A stretch of DNA of 64,000 bases from an uncultured Clostridia bacterium (GTDB lineage: Bacteria > Bacillota > Clostridia > TANB77 > CAG-508), in contig CAKPOF010000001.1 in NCBI GenBank assembly GCA_934169725.1, positions 393,925-457,924 of the forward strand, given 5' to 3'. Position 1 is the stretch's first letter, and each line of letters opens with the position of its first letter. Below, one piece after another: positions 51,311 through 60,441 of this stretch. A program made the translations under genes and the position numbers. Below the pieces are notes generated by a model that ran no database searches, was not told the origin of the DNA, and worked only from the letters and a program-made list of their open reading frames with translations.

Positions 51311-53824
51311 ATGTTTAATGAATATAATGATGAAGATGTTCCAAAAGCAATTAAAAAAATGAAAGAAGAACATCAAAAAGAAAATACAAAGAAAGAATTA
51401 AAATCTAAACATTTAAAAAAAAGACATGCAGAAAAAAATGATTTAGACAAAAAAACATCAAGAAAGAAGAAGATTAAAAAAATTGTAATTATAGTATGTA
51501 TTGTAATTATAGTTGCTATTCTGATTATATTATGTATTTCAACATATAAATGGAGACAGCTTATAACAGACATGTTTGCTAATGAAAATTCGATTATTTT
51601 AGATTCTGATGGCAATAAAATAGCAGAATTAGGCAGTGAAAGAAAGAAAATAAAAATAGATACAAATGATTTACCTGAAGATTTAAAAAATGCCTATGTA
51701 GCTATTGAAGATGAAAGATTTTACAAACATCATGGAGTTGATATAAAAAGAACGACTTCAGCAATTTTTTCTTATGTGTTTCATGCAGGTAATTCATCAT
51801 ATGGTGGAAGTACAATAACCCAGCAATTGGTGAAAAATTTAACGGGAGATAATACAGATTCAATTTCAAGAAAAATTAAAGAATGGTGGAAAGCTTATCA
51901 ATTAGAAAATTTTGAACAAAAAGATGATATTTTAGATTTATATTTAAATGTAATTTATGTAGGACCTAATATATATGGGGTAGGAGCCGGAAGTAAATAT
52001 TATTTTAATGAAGATATACAAAATATTTCACTGGCTGAATCAGCCTTTTTAGCAGGAATAAACAATTCTCCTAATTCATATAACCCATTTAGTGATGAAT
52101 CAAACAATGATGAGAAAATAAAAAAGAGAACAAAAACTGTATTATCAAAAATGTTGGAATTAAAATATATAAATGAACAAGAATATAATGATGCAATAAC
52201 TGAAGTTGATAATGGATTAAAATTTAACAAAGGCAATGTAAACTCAAGTGATGGAATATATTCATATCATACAGATGCTTTAACTACAGAAGTAATTAGT
52301 GATATTTCTCAAAAAAATAATATCACAGAAACATTTGCAACAAATTATATATATTTATCAGGTTTGACAATAAAAAGTACTCAAAATTCAAATATCCAAG
52401 ATAAAACAGAAAAAGAATTTAGCAAAAAACAATATAGTATAAAATCAAAACAAGGTGGAGATAATTCTCAAGCTTCAATGGTTATTATGGATCAAAAAAC
52501 TGGAAAGGTACTTGCATGTGTTGGTGGATTAGGACAAAAAAATGCTGCAAGGGGATTGAATAGAGCAACACAAAGTACAAGACAAACAGGTTCATCAATA
52601 AAACCATTAGCAGTATTAACACCAGGAATAGATAAAAAGAAATTTACAGCATCTTCAATATATTCAGATGTTGAAAAAACTTTTAATGGTGATTATAGTC
52701 CTAAAAATTATGACGGCTATTTAGGAGAAACAACAGTAAGAAGAGCTGTAGAATCATCACAAAATATTCCATTTGTTGAAATGATGCAAGAAATAACACC
52801 AAAAACATCAATTGAATATTTGAAAAAAATGGGGATTACAAGTCTTACAAAAAAAGATGAAAGTTTAGCTTTAGCTTTGGGAGGACTTGATAAAGGAATA
52901 ACAACGTTGGAGATGGCATCAGCCTACGCAACAATAGCAAATGATGGGGTTTATATAGAACCAACATTTTATAGTGAAGTAACCAATAAATCTAATAAAG
53001 TTGTTTTAAAAGCAACACCAACAACTAAAAGAGTTGTATCAGAACAAGTTGCATATATTATAAAAGAAATTTTAACACAACCTGTAAAAGGAAGTAATGG
53101 TACAGCAACATATTGTTCAATTCCAGGGATAGATGTAGCTGCTAAAACAGGAACAACAGACGAAAATTATGATAGGTGGTTGTGTGGATTCACACCATAT
53201 TATACAGCTGCTACTTGGTTTGGTTATGATCAAAACGAAACAATATATTTTAACAAACAAAATCCTGCAGGAATAATTTGGGCCAATGTTATGAAAAAAG
53301 TACATGCAGGTTTGGAAAAACAAGAATTTAAAAAGCCTAGTTGGATTCAAACAGCAACAATATGTGCTGAAACAGGAAAGATTGCAAATAGTGGATGTAC
53401 TAATACTTATACAGAATACTTTTTATTAGGAACTAAACCAGGAAACTGTACAAAACATTCAGGAAGTAAAATAACTAATACAGATAATGGTAGTACAAAT
53501 AATGATGAGCAAACAAATCAAAATGTATTTAATAATGATTTAACATTAGATCCAAATATTGAAAGTATACCAGAGAAAAATAATAATGTTACAAAAAATG
53601 AAACAAATAATGTAACCAACAATAAAAATAATTCTAATAAAGCTAATAATACTTCAAATACATCAAAAAATACGAGTGTTAACACTCCATCATCAACTAC
53701 AAATAATACAACAAAAAATACAAACAATTCGACTAAAAATAATAAATTAAATACTAATACAACAAATAACACTAATACCACAGTGAATGGAGCTGAAAGT
53801 AATACAGAGAATCATGAAGAATAA
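51311..53824 (+). CDS. Class A penicillin-binding protein (PBP1A-like)
   Basis: 837 residues with both peptidoglycan synthase activities. A long basic cytoplasmic tail (1-56) precedes one membrane helix (57-76). The glycosyltransferase domain has AIEDERFYKHHGVDIKR (catalytic Glu), GGSTITQQLVKNL and VIYVGPNIYGVGAGSKYYF. The transpeptidase has the SxxK serine in TGSSIKPLAV, SxN in ESSQNIPF and KTG in AAKTGTTDE. The C-terminal region past about 700 is an extension: a Cys-containing segment (ICAETGKIANSGCTNTYTEY) and then over 80 residues almost entirely Asn, Thr, Ser and Lys, a probable wall-spanning linker. The start has only a weak AAAGGA site. Confidence 0.95.
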   Translation: MFNEYNDEDVPKAIKKMKEEHQKENTKKELKSKHLKKRHAEKNDLDKKTSRKKKIKKIVIIVCIVIIVAILIILCISTYKWRQLITDMFANENSIILDSDGNKIAELGSERKKIKIDTNDLPEDLKNAYVAIEDERFYKHHGVDIKRTTSAIFSYVFHAGNSSYGGSTITQQLVKNLTGDNTDSISRKIKEWWKAYQLENFEQKDDILDLYLNVIYVGPNIYGVGAGSKYYFNEDIQNISLAESAFLAGINNSPNSYNPFSDESNNDEKIKKRTKTVLSKMLELKYINEQEYNDAITEVDNGLKFNKGNVNSSDGIYSYHTDALTTEVISDISQKNNITETFATNYIYLSGLTIKSTQNSNIQDKTEKEFSKKQYSIKSKQGGDNSQASMVIMDQKTGKVLACVGGLGQKNAARGLNRATQSTRQTGSSIKPLAVLTPGIDKKKFTASSIYSDVEKTFNGDYSPKNYDGYLGETTVRRAVESSQNIPFVEMMQEITPKTSIEYLKKMGITSLTKKDESLALALGGLDKGITTLEMASAYATIANDGVYIEPTFYSEVTNKSNKVVLKATPTTKRVVSEQVAYIIKEILTQPVKGSNGTATYCSIPGIDVAAKTGTTDENYDRWLCGFTPYYTAATWFGYDQNETIYFNKQNPAGIIWANVMKKVHAGLEKQEFKKPSWIQTATICAETGKIANSGCTNTYTEYFLLGTKPGNCTKHSGSKITNTDNGSTNNDEQTNQNVFNNDLTLDPNIESIPEKNNNVTKNETNNVTNNKNNSNKANNTSNTSKNTSVNTPSSTTNNTTKNTNNSTKNNKLNTNTTNNTNTTVNGAESNTENHEE

Positions 53825-53840
53825 TACTACTTCAGAGCAC

Positions 53841-53869
53841 TTGAAAAAATAGCTTTTTTATGTTAATAT
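53841..53869 (+). promoter_or_regulatory. Promoter of the structured leader
   Basis: TTGAAA (53841-53846), 17-base spacer, TAATAT (53864-53869). Transcription would begin near 53876, just ahead of the first leader hairpin. Confidence 0.6.
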
Positions 53870-53880
53870 ATAGTGTATAA

Positions 53881-53967
53881 GAAATACAATCGCAGTTGTA
53901 TTTCAGAATTTATTACTATTAATGAATTCTGGAGGACTGCGAAAACCTCCAGAATAATGAATGGAGG
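53881..53967 (+). promoter_or_regulatory. Candidate cis-regulatory RNA with kissing loops and SD switch
   Basis: Hairpin 1: GAAATACAA (53881-53889) / TTGTATTTC (53896-53904), loop TCGCAG. Hairpin 2: ATTCTGGAGG (53926-53935) / CCTCCAGAAT (53946-53955), loop with CTGCGA (53937-53942), the exact complement of loop 1. Alternative pairings: CAGAATT (53904-53910) with AATTCTG (53925-53931), which would break hairpin 2, and CCTCCA (53946-53951) with the Shine-Dalgarno TGGAGG (53962-53967). One fold leaves the ribosome site free; the other covers it. No known riboswitch class is recognised. Confidence 0.65.
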
Positions 53968-53976
53968 AACATAAAC

Positions 53977-54261
53977 ATGATAAAAGAACGAACAATTATT
54001 ATTACAAAAAATGGGGAAATTCGCGTAGATAAAATAACTAGAGAATCTGCTAAGCAATTAATAAAAGAATTTGTTTCAAAAACAAAAGAAGGATATATTG
54101 CATTTGATAATTCAGCTGATAAATTTAAAAATACAGATACAATTATTGTTTTTAAAATTAATTTTTATTCAACAATATATACATATGCTATTAAAAATAT
54201 ATTGTCAACAATGAATTTTGATGAAACGAAGAAATTTATTGAAAACCAAGTGAATTTATAA
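53977..54261 (+). CDS. Small protein under the structured leader, unknown
   Basis: 94 residues, with an ATGGAGGAAC site 9 bases before the ATG. Mixed alpha/beta and soluble (ERTIIITKNGEIRVDKITRE, AKQLIKEFVSKTKEGYIAFD, NMNFDETKKFIENQVNL-like end). No family recognised. It is a single-gene unit with its own promoter, switch-like leader and a very strong terminator, so it is regulated individually. Confidence 0.75.
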   Translation: MIKERTIIITKNGEIRVDKITRESAKQLIKEFVSKTKEGYIAFDNSADKFKNTDTIIVFKINFYSTIYTYAIKNILSTMNFDETKKFIENQVNL

Positions 54262-54265
54262 CCCC

Positions 54266-54320
54266 AAAAACACAAAATCTAAGTTAATTTTACTAACTTA
54301 GATTTTGTGTTTTTTTATTA
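54266..54320 (+). terminator. Strong terminator after the 94-residue gene
   Basis: Perfect 21-bp stem (54266-54286 and 54294-54314); the arm includes ACACAAAATCTAAGTTA, 7-base loop, T-run at the end. Confidence 0.92.
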
Positions 54321-54556
54321 AAAAAATAATATGATAAAAATACTTTTTGTGTTTTCACTTATTTCATCTAGTGCATAATCAGAATTTGCAGTGAAATAGT
54401 TTAAAACCTGACTTATTATACCATCAGTAAAAAAAGAAACTTCAAATTTTAAAGAAGAATTATTAAAATTAGATTTTCCTTTATAAGTTCTGCAAATGTA
54501 TTTTTTATAAGTTTTTTTGTTTTTTCAGATGAACGATTTAAATTTTTTACTTTCAT
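54318..54556 (-). pseudogene. TetR-family regulator remnant
   Basis: On the minus strand an ATG opens MKVKNLNRSSEKTKKLIKNT followed by FAELIKE, a TetR N-terminus, then shifts frame and loses the rest of the DNA-binding domain. In another frame the C-terminal part FFTDGIISQVLNYFTANSDY and ALDEISENTKS follows to a stop at 54318. So the middle is deleted. It sits divergent to an ABC transporter remnant, a frequent regulator-transporter pair. Confidence 0.65.
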
Positions 54557-54707
54557 TTTTTTATATTTCTTAAAAAAATCAACAAATTCAAGAAATTTGT
54601 CTATATTTCAACAACTTCAAAAATATTGTTCTTCATTTATTTTGATAAAAAATTATAATATATTAGAAATTAAAAATAAACAATGGTGCTAAAAGGAGGT
54701 AAATGTA
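54557..54707. other. Gap between TetR and ABC remnants
   Basis: AT-rich, no gene or clear hairpin seen apart from a weak GAATTTG-like palindrome near 54590. Confidence 0.3.
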
Positions 54708-54794
54708 ATGGCATATATTGAATTTAAAAATGTTGATAAAGAATATAAAAATGGAGAAGAAAAATTTAAAATGCTATTAGTAGTTTCGTTTTAA
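54708..54794 (+). pseudogene. ABC transporter ATP-binding protein, 5' remnant
   Basis: A strong AAAAGGAGG site precedes an ATG opening MAYIEFKNVDKEYKNGEEKF and KMLLVVSF, then a stop after 28 codons. This is the usual N-terminal strand of LolD/MacB-type ATPases; the Walker motifs and everything after are deleted. Confidence 0.7.
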
Positions 54795-54806
54795 GTATTT
54801 AATCGA

Positions 54807-54835
54807 TTGACAAAAAAACAAAAAAGTGTTAACAT
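54807..54835 (+). promoter_or_regulatory. Promoter of the nucleotidyltransferase-like gene
   Basis: TTGACA (54807-54812), 17-base spacer, TAACAT (54830-54835), about 50 bases before the AAAGGAGG site and start. Confidence 0.7.
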
Positions 54836-54885
54836 AAATTATATAAGTTATAATAGTATTATTTAAATTAAAGGAGGAAACACAT

Positions 54886-55530
54886 ATGGCAACAATGTAC
54901 AAAGAGCAAGCTTTAAACAATATGGTGTGTCTTTTTGAAGACGGTGAGTACTATGAACGGAAGGAAGCATTTTTAAGCATAATAGACGAATTTGCGAAAG
55001 TTGATATTGGCTGGGCATTAGGATGTTCTATGAATTTATTTTTTAGAGGCCTCATAGATGACTTTCATGATTTAGATTTGATTGTTGATATTAATGATAT
55101 TGAAAAAATAAAAAAAATTATGAAAGAAAGAGGTGCAACATTAACAGAAACCGGTGGAAATGGCTTTTGTGAAAGTGATATCTATATGCATTATCAACTT
55201 GGAAGAGTAGATATTGATATTATATCTGGATTCAAAATAGTAACTTTTGGAACAGAATATTACTATCCTTATAAGGTTAACCAGGTAGATAAAGTAGAAA
55301 TAATGGAATTTAAAGTTCCGTTAATTTCTCTTGAAGCCATGTATATCCTATATTATATGATGGAAGGATGGCAGCCTAGACGCAAGTTTAAGAGAATGCT
55401 TATAGAAGAATACTTCGATTATGAAAAACCAAAACACATTGAAGTATTTAAAGAGGCTATAGAAAATAATGAGCTTCCTGGACAAATTAAATGGGCAGTA
55501 AAAAAACTCATAAACGAGAGTGATTATTAA
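54886..55530 (+). CDS. Nucleotidyltransferase-fold protein
   Basis: 214 residues. WALGCSMNLFFRGLIDDFHD followed by LDLIVDINDIEKI fits the GS-x-DxD motif of the polymerase-beta-like nucleotidyltransferase fold (Asp in DLDLIVD). Later Asp/Glu (RVDIDIISGFK) supplies the third acidic position. Similar proteins are aminoglycoside-type NTases, AbiEii-like toxins and housekeeping enzymes; this one has no antitoxin-like partner next to it. Own promoter and terminator. Codon use (cgg, ggc, ctt) looks slightly different from its neighbours. Confidence 0.75.
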   Translation: MATMYKEQALNNMVCLFEDGEYYERKEAFLSIIDEFAKVDIGWALGCSMNLFFRGLIDDFHDLDLIVDINDIEKIKKIMKERGATLTETGGNGFCESDIYMHYQLGRVDIDIISGFKIVTFGTEYYYPYKVNQVDKVEIMEFKVPLISLEAMYILYYMMEGWQPRRKFKRMLIEEYFDYEKPKHIEVFKEAIENNELPGQIKWAVKKLINESDY

Positions 55531-55539
55531 ATAATACAC

Positions 55540-55571
55540 AAAAAATGAGGATTAATATCCTCATTTTTTTG
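55540..55571 (+). terminator. Terminator after the nucleotidyltransferase-like gene
   Basis: Arms AAAAAATGAGGAT (55540-55552) and ATCCTCATTTTTT (55557-55569), TAAT loop. Confidence 0.9.
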
Positions 55572-55593
55572 TTATATAGATTTAATAGTTTCA

Positions 55594-55634
55594 AACCTTT
55601 AATTTTTCACAAAAAATATTGAAAATTAAAGGTT
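55594..55634. promoter_or_regulatory. 13-bp inverted repeat upstream of the MBL gene
   Basis: AACCTTTAATTTT (55594-55606) and AAAATTAAAGGTT (55622-55634), perfect, 15 bases apart. It lacks a T-run after the right arm, so an operator or leader structure is more likely than a terminator. Confidence 0.5.
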
Positions 55635-55698
55635 GATAAACCTTGATATTTTTGCATGATTATAGTAAAATAATTGTAAAAAATATTGGAGGATAAGT

Positions 55699-56352
55699 AT
55701 GAGAAAAAAGACTTTAATGTTTTTAGGTAGTGATTCAGGTTTCGGAAAAAAAAATAATTCTGCATATATTGAGAAAGAAAAAGAAATAACTATAATTGAC
55801 TGCGGATTCACAGTATTTCAAGAATTACAAAAGAAGTTCGATTTTAATAAATATGAAGAAATAACTGTAATAATAACACATTTACATAATGATCATGCTG
55901 GAACATTAAGCCAATTTATATTATATATTTATTTTATATATAATAAAAAAGTTAATGTTGTTAGCAAATGTGAGAAAATTAAAGAGTATTTAAAAATAAC
56001 TGGAGTGCCAGAAGATGCATATATATTAGAAAACGATAGTGAAAATATAGAATTCATAAAAACGGAACATGTAAAATATATAGATACATATGGATTTAAA
56101 CTAACAATAGATGGAAGAACAATTGTATATACAGGTGATACAAATACATTAGAACCATTTAAAAAATATTTAAATGATACACAAGAATTTTATGTAGATG
56201 TTTCTAAATTTGGCGGAGCTCACTTAAAAATAGTTAATGTTATTGAGGAATTAAAAGGAATAAAAAATAATGGTATAGATGTTTATTTAATGCATATAGA
56301 TGAAAGAAATTATGTAGAGGATATAACCAAAAATGAATTTTATTATGCATAA
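55699..56352 (+). CDS. Metallo-beta-lactamase-fold hydrolase
   Basis: 217 residues. Metal site VIITHLHNDHAGTLSQF (HxHxDH), further ligands in RTIVYTGDTNTLE and the C-terminal VYLMHIDE. The start MRKKTLMFLGSDSGFGKKNN and the short length suggest a small, ribonuclease-Z-like or phosphodiesterase-like member with no dedicated second domain. Substrate unknown. Preceded by a weak TTGGAGGA site. Confidence 0.82.
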   Translation: MRKKTLMFLGSDSGFGKKNNSAYIEKEKEITIIDCGFTVFQELQKKFDFNKYEEITVIITHLHNDHAGTLSQFILYIYFIYNKKVNVVSKCEKIKEYLKITGVPEDAYILENDSENIEFIKTEHVKYIDTYGFKLTIDGRTIVYTGDTNTLEPFKKYLNDTQEFYVDVSKFGGAHLKIVNVIEELKGIKNNGIDVYLMHIDERNYVEDITKNEFYYA

Positions 56353-56447
56353 ATATATAAATTTAAATGAAATAATTATAATAAGTAACGGGGAGAATAC
56401 TTGAAAGTTAATTAACTTAAAGTCTTCCTCTTTTTTAGGAGAGATTT

Positions 56448-56897
56448 ATGAATGATAACAAGAAAATAAATGAAGAATATAAAATTCAAATAGCATGTAA
56501 ACAGGTAAGTACAATACTTAATTGCTATAATCAAGATTTATTGAAACTGACTTTGCCTAAAGAAGTATTAGAAAGATTAAAAGAAAATTCGGCAACAGAC
56601 TATGAATATAGTATTAATATAGATAATTTTGATCCTAACACTCTTACAGATGAATCGTTAGCATTATTATTACTATTATTTAATGATTACTTTGCAACCA
56701 AGGCACAAAAGATAAAAATAAATGCATTTTTATCTCAACCTCAATACAATCAATATGATTATAATAAAATTTTTAAGCAATCAAAAAAACATGAAGTAAA
56801 GAATAACAATGTTCAGCCAACTAATCAATTAGTAGTATATTCTAAGAAGAATATACTGAAACAATTAGTTCAAAAATTAAAACAATTTTTAAGGTAG
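56448..56897 (+). CDS. Hypothetical protein
   Basis: 149 residues; no family recognised. Helical (KINEEYKIQIACKQVSTILN, LTDESLALLLLLFNDYFATK), with a basic, Asn/Gln-rich C-terminus (QPTNQLVVYSKKNILKQLVQ). AGGAG lies 9 bases before the ATG. It is 7 bases before the next reading frame and probably co-transcribed. Confidence 0.6.
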   Translation: MNDNKKINEEYKIQIACKQVSTILNCYNQDLLKLTLPKEVLERLKENSATDYEYSINIDNFDPNTLTDESLALLLLLFNDYFATKAQKIKINAFLSQPQYNQYDYNKIFKQSKKHEVKNNNVQPTNQLVVYSKKNILKQLVQKLKQFLR

Positions 56898-56904
56898 GAT
56901 ATAT

Positions 56905-57904
56905 ATGGATAAAAAATTTAAAATAGATAGAAAAGAATTATCAAATATAATTGAACAATATGAAAAAGAAAAAGGTAATATTACACAAGAAAAATACGAT
57001 GAATATAAGAAAAAAGTTATGAATTCACTAGGTACAGATGTCCTAGATGAGGCAATTGATGAATCTGTGTTAGAACATTATACTAAAAGAATATTAAACA
57101 AAGAATTAATTCATGACTGTTATTCTAATGAAGATTTTTTTAAAATGATAGAAGGAATTTCAAACTATGAAATTGTTGGGGATTGGCAGCATTTTTTAAC
57201 AGTAAATTCAGAATATTTGTTTAAGTTGCCTGTAAATATGCAAGAAAAATTTGCTGAAAATTTTGGAATAGGAAATACTGATGCCAAGGAATGTTTATTA
57301 AATTTATGGAAAAATGGTATTGAAACTACAGGAACTGATATTATAAGACCTGAATCTCCATCTTCTACTAACAATATAACTATGAAATGCAAAAGTTCTG
57401 ATATGATATATATGATTGAAACTTTACGGAAAACAATTACCATCGCAAAATATATTTATGTTTCAAAACATAAATAAAGAAAATAATGAATCAATTATTG
57501 CATGTCATTCAAATGATCCGGATTTTTTTAAATACATTAACAAATCAGCATATGCATTAAGAGAGGCAAGAGAACATCATAAAGTGATTGAAGAAACAGA
57601 TTTAAAAACAGATAATTATTGGAAAAAAATATCTATGAATGCTGAAAAAAATGGAATAGATCCTTTAGAATATCTTAGTATGAAGTATACTAATTTACCA
57701 GAAAGGCAACAGGAATTATTTGAAATAGAAAATACATATATGAAAAATTCTAATTTTACAAATTTTATAAAAAAGGCTATGATAACAAATGTGAAAAATA
57801 GAGTTCCAGTTATAAAAAGAATGCAAGAATTTTTTTATAAACATATAAAAAGAAATTCAAAAGAAAATAATCATGATAAAGATATTGAAGATCTTTCAAG
57901 ATAA
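56905..57904 (+). pseudogene. Hypothetical protein split by a frameshift
   Basis: Two overlapping frames appear to be one gene of about 332 residues. The first (MDKKFKIDRKELSNIIEQYE ... MIYMIETLRK) runs out in nonsense after about 57425. The second, in the next frame, picks up at once with QLPSQNIFMFQNINKENNES and continues through YINKSAYALREAREHHKVIE and ISMNAEKNGIDPLEYLSMKY to 57904. Dropping one A from the AAAA at about 57430 joins them (LRK-QLPSQN). The family is unknown to me. The overlap could also be two real genes, but the second has no ribosome-binding site. Confidence 0.65.
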
Positions 57905-57990
57905 ATAAACACCATTATCATTAAAAACATTTAATATTATCTAGATTAACTACAGGATTATTATTGATAAAATAAAGTTAAGAGGTAAAA

Positions 57991-58671
57991 ATGAAAGAAA
58001 AAATAAAAGAATTTATTATAAAAAATTTAAAATGGATTATATTATTTATTTGTTTGATAGGATTTTTAGCGCTAGCAGAAGATGTTTTTAACAAAGAAAT
58101 AATGAATGGAGATATAATAGGATATAAAATGGTATCAACATTTTTAATATCTGGTTTTGCAACACCTGTAGCAAAATTTATTACTAATTTTGGAGGAGCT
58201 ATATTTTTAATATTAACAGCAATTGTATTAACTATATTGATAAAAAATAAAAAAATCGGATTAGCGATATTGTTAAATTTAACGATAATTACAATATTGA
58301 ATCAATTATTAAAAAGAATATTACAAAGACCCAGACCGACAGAATATAGAATAATTGAGGAAACTGGTTACAGTTTTCCATCTGGACATTCTATGGTAAG
58401 TATGGCTTTTTATGGATACCTAATATATTTAATTTATAAATATGTAAAAAATAAATATATTAAATGGATTTCTATTGCTTTATTAAGTATATTGATAGGT
58501 ACTATTGGAATAAGTAGAATTTATTTAGGAGTACATTATACAAGCGATGTTTTAGGTGGATTTCTTATATCTGTATCATATTTAATTATATATGTAAGTG
58601 CAGTTAATAAATTTTTAATAGAAAAAGACGGAAACAACATTTATAAACAAAAAACAGAAAACACGGATTAA
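57991..58671 (+). CDS. PAP2-family phosphatase
   Basis: 226 residues with several membrane helices. The PAP2 signatures are complete: KRILQRPRP (KX6RP-like), YSFPSGHSM (PSGH) and SRIYLGVHYTSDVLGG (SRX5HX3D). Bacterial members dephosphorylate lipid phosphates such as undecaprenyl diphosphate or phosphatidate, and this topology places the site outside the membrane. AAGAGG precedes the ATG. Confidence 0.92.
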   Translation: MKEKIKEFIIKNLKWIILFICLIGFLALAEDVFNKEIMNGDIIGYKMVSTFLISGFATPVAKFITNFGGAIFLILTAIVLTILIKNKKIGLAILLNLTIITILNQLLKRILQRPRPTEYRIIEETGYSFPSGHSMVSMAFYGYLIYLIYKYVKNKYIKWISIALLSILIGTIGISRIYLGVHYTSDVLGGFLISVSYLIIYVSAVNKFLIEKDGNNIYKQKTENTD

Positions 58672-58707
58672 ATTGTAATTAAGATTAACAAAGGCGATGA
58701 ATATAAA

Positions 58708-59415
58708 ATGTATAAAATAAAAATTTTAAACAGGTGTAATGATGATTTGTTTGAGCAATTAAAAAAATTAATAAAAAAATTTGCAATAGATGTATTTATG
58801 GTTCAAAAATTTAATTTAACCAATGAATCTTATCATAAAAAAGTAAAATATATAAACAATTATAAAAAATATTTATCAGCTGATGAACTTACTTTATTAA
58901 AAAAAGATATTGATGAACGAATTGAATTTGCTATAAAATCAATTCATTTAAAAAACACCGTTAAACAAACAAGATATTTTGTATTACTAAAAGATAATGA
59001 AGTTATTGCATTTCAAACTGCTCAAGTAAGAATAGAAAACAATATAATAGAAGGTTGGAGAAATTTTGCTTATACGGATAATGAGTATAAAGGAAAAACA
59101 TCTGAAGTAATTGACACGTATGGTAATAGTCAAAAAGGAATATTAAGTAATTTGTTATATGAAAATATTACTAAATGGTTTGCTAAACAAAATGTAGTTG
59201 TCGAAAAAACAGCTACAGGAAAAAACATGTACAAAAATATAAAAGTATATATTGTAAAAAAAGGGTTCATACCAGAAAAATGTGATGATAAAAGAGTGTT
59301 TTTAATAAAATATTATGATAGAAATATAAGCAAATTAAAATTAAAGCAAATTTATAATAAATATATATTTGAAATAAACAAGAATTCATTAAAGAACAAT
59401 GAACACAGATGTTAA
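58708..59415 (+). CDS. Hypothetical protein, possibly GNAT-like
   Basis: 235 residues. The middle (TRYFVLLKDNEVIAFQTAQV, WRNFAYTDNEYKG) and NSQKGILSNLLYENITKWFA could form an acetyltransferase fold, with a possible CoA loop around GNSQKGILS, but the pattern is weak. N-terminal part is helical and Lys/Asn-rich. The start has no strong ribosome-binding site (AAAGGCG). It overlaps or nearly overlaps the following HAD gene. Confidence 0.45.
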   Translation: MYKIKILNRCNDDLFEQLKKLIKKFAIDVFMVQKFNLTNESYHKKVKYINNYKKYLSADELTLLKKDIDERIEFAIKSIHLKNTVKQTRYFVLLKDNEVIAFQTAQVRIENNIIEGWRNFAYTDNEYKGKTSEVIDTYGNSQKGILSNLLYENITKWFAKQNVVVEKTATGKNMYKNIKVYIVKKGFIPEKCDDKRVFLIKYYDRNISKLKLKQIYNKYIFEINKNSLKNNEHRC

Positions 59416-59432
59416 TATTAGGAGGAATGAAA

Positions 59433-59936
59433 TTGAAAGTAATATTTTTAGATGTAGATGGTGTTCTAAATTCAAATAATTATATAAAATATACCTTAAA
59501 GAATAATATAAAAGGAATATTGTCAGAAATAGATCCCAAAACAATAGAAATGCTTAAATATGTTATAGATGTTACTGGCGCACAAATTGTAGTATCATCT
59601 TCTTGGAGAAATATTCGTAAATTTGAATATTTAAAAAAATTATTTTTGAAATATGGAATAACGTTAGATGAAAAAACACCGGTAGTTGATAATGAAAGAG
59701 GTTTAGAAATTAAGCAATATTTAAAAAAACATGCTAATATAGAACAGTATCTAATATTAGATGATGAAATATTTGATTCTTATGATGAAGAATTAATAAA
59801 TAATTTAATTTTAATAAATGAAGATGAAAACGATCATAGCTATGGAGAAGGTTTACAAATAAAACATGTAAAACAAATTATAAAAAAATTTGGAAAAATT
59901 AAGAATAAAGAAAATGAACAATATTATGAACGTTAA
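59433..59936 (+). CDS. Small HAD-superfamily protein
   Basis: About 167 residues from a TTG at 59433, 7 bases after AGGAGG; the upstream ATGs are too close to or ahead of that site. Motif I is KVIFLDVDGVLNSNN (DxDGV), motif II VVSSSWRN, and the acidic end LILDDEIFDSYDEE. This set matches the HAD domain found in Swiss Army Knife RNA repair proteins and stand-alone relatives. The reaction is unknown. Confidence 0.78.
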   Translation: MKVIFLDVDGVLNSNNYIKYTLKNNIKGILSEIDPKTIEMLKYVIDVTGAQIVVSSSWRNIRKFEYLKKLFLKYGITLDEKTPVVDNERGLEIKQYLKKHANIEQYLILDDEIFDSYDEELINNLILINEDENDHSYGEGLQIKHVKQIIKKFGKIKNKENEQYYER

Positions 59937-59994
59937 AACAACTTAGATACTTTTAAAAAATATACAAATCCAAGATAAATTAAGAGGTAAAATA

Positions 59995-60441
59995 ATGAAA
60001 ATAGGAATTGATATAGATAACACTTTAACTAAAGTACAAGATAAATTAAATAAAGCTGCGTTTGATTATGCAATTAGTTTAGGTAAGAAAATAGATAATT
60101 ATGATAATTAATTAGAAGATATAAAAAATAATGGAGATACATATAAGAAAAATTTTCAATTTACTTATGAAGAACTTAAGTATTTTTTAAAGGAAATACA
60201 AGAAGACATTACAAATAATGCTTTACCAAGAGAAAATGTAAAAGAAGTAATAGATAAACTAAAAAAATACGGGCATGAAATATATATTGTTACAGCAAGA
60301 GATTCAGAATTTCATAATGATCCATACATATTAAGCAAAGATTGGTTAGATAAAAACAATATTTATTACGATAAATTAATCGTAAATGCTAGAGAAAAAG
60401 CATCCGTGTGTAAAAACGAAAATATTGATTTGTGTATTTGA
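59995..60441 (+). pseudogene. 5'(3')-nucleotidase-like HAD protein, interrupted
   Basis: After AAGAGG an ATG opens MKIGIDIDNTLTKVQDKLNK, motif I of the bacterial 5' nucleotidase (NT5C-like) family. A TAA at 60109 interrupts the frame after YDN, yet the same frame continues LEDIKNNGDTYKKNFQFTYE, EELKYFLKEIQEDI, VIDKLKKYGHEIYIVTARDS, YPILSKDWLDKN-type sequence to a TGA at 60439. The 3' end (motif IV) is missing, replaced by RhuM-like sequence in the same frame. Confidence 0.75.
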
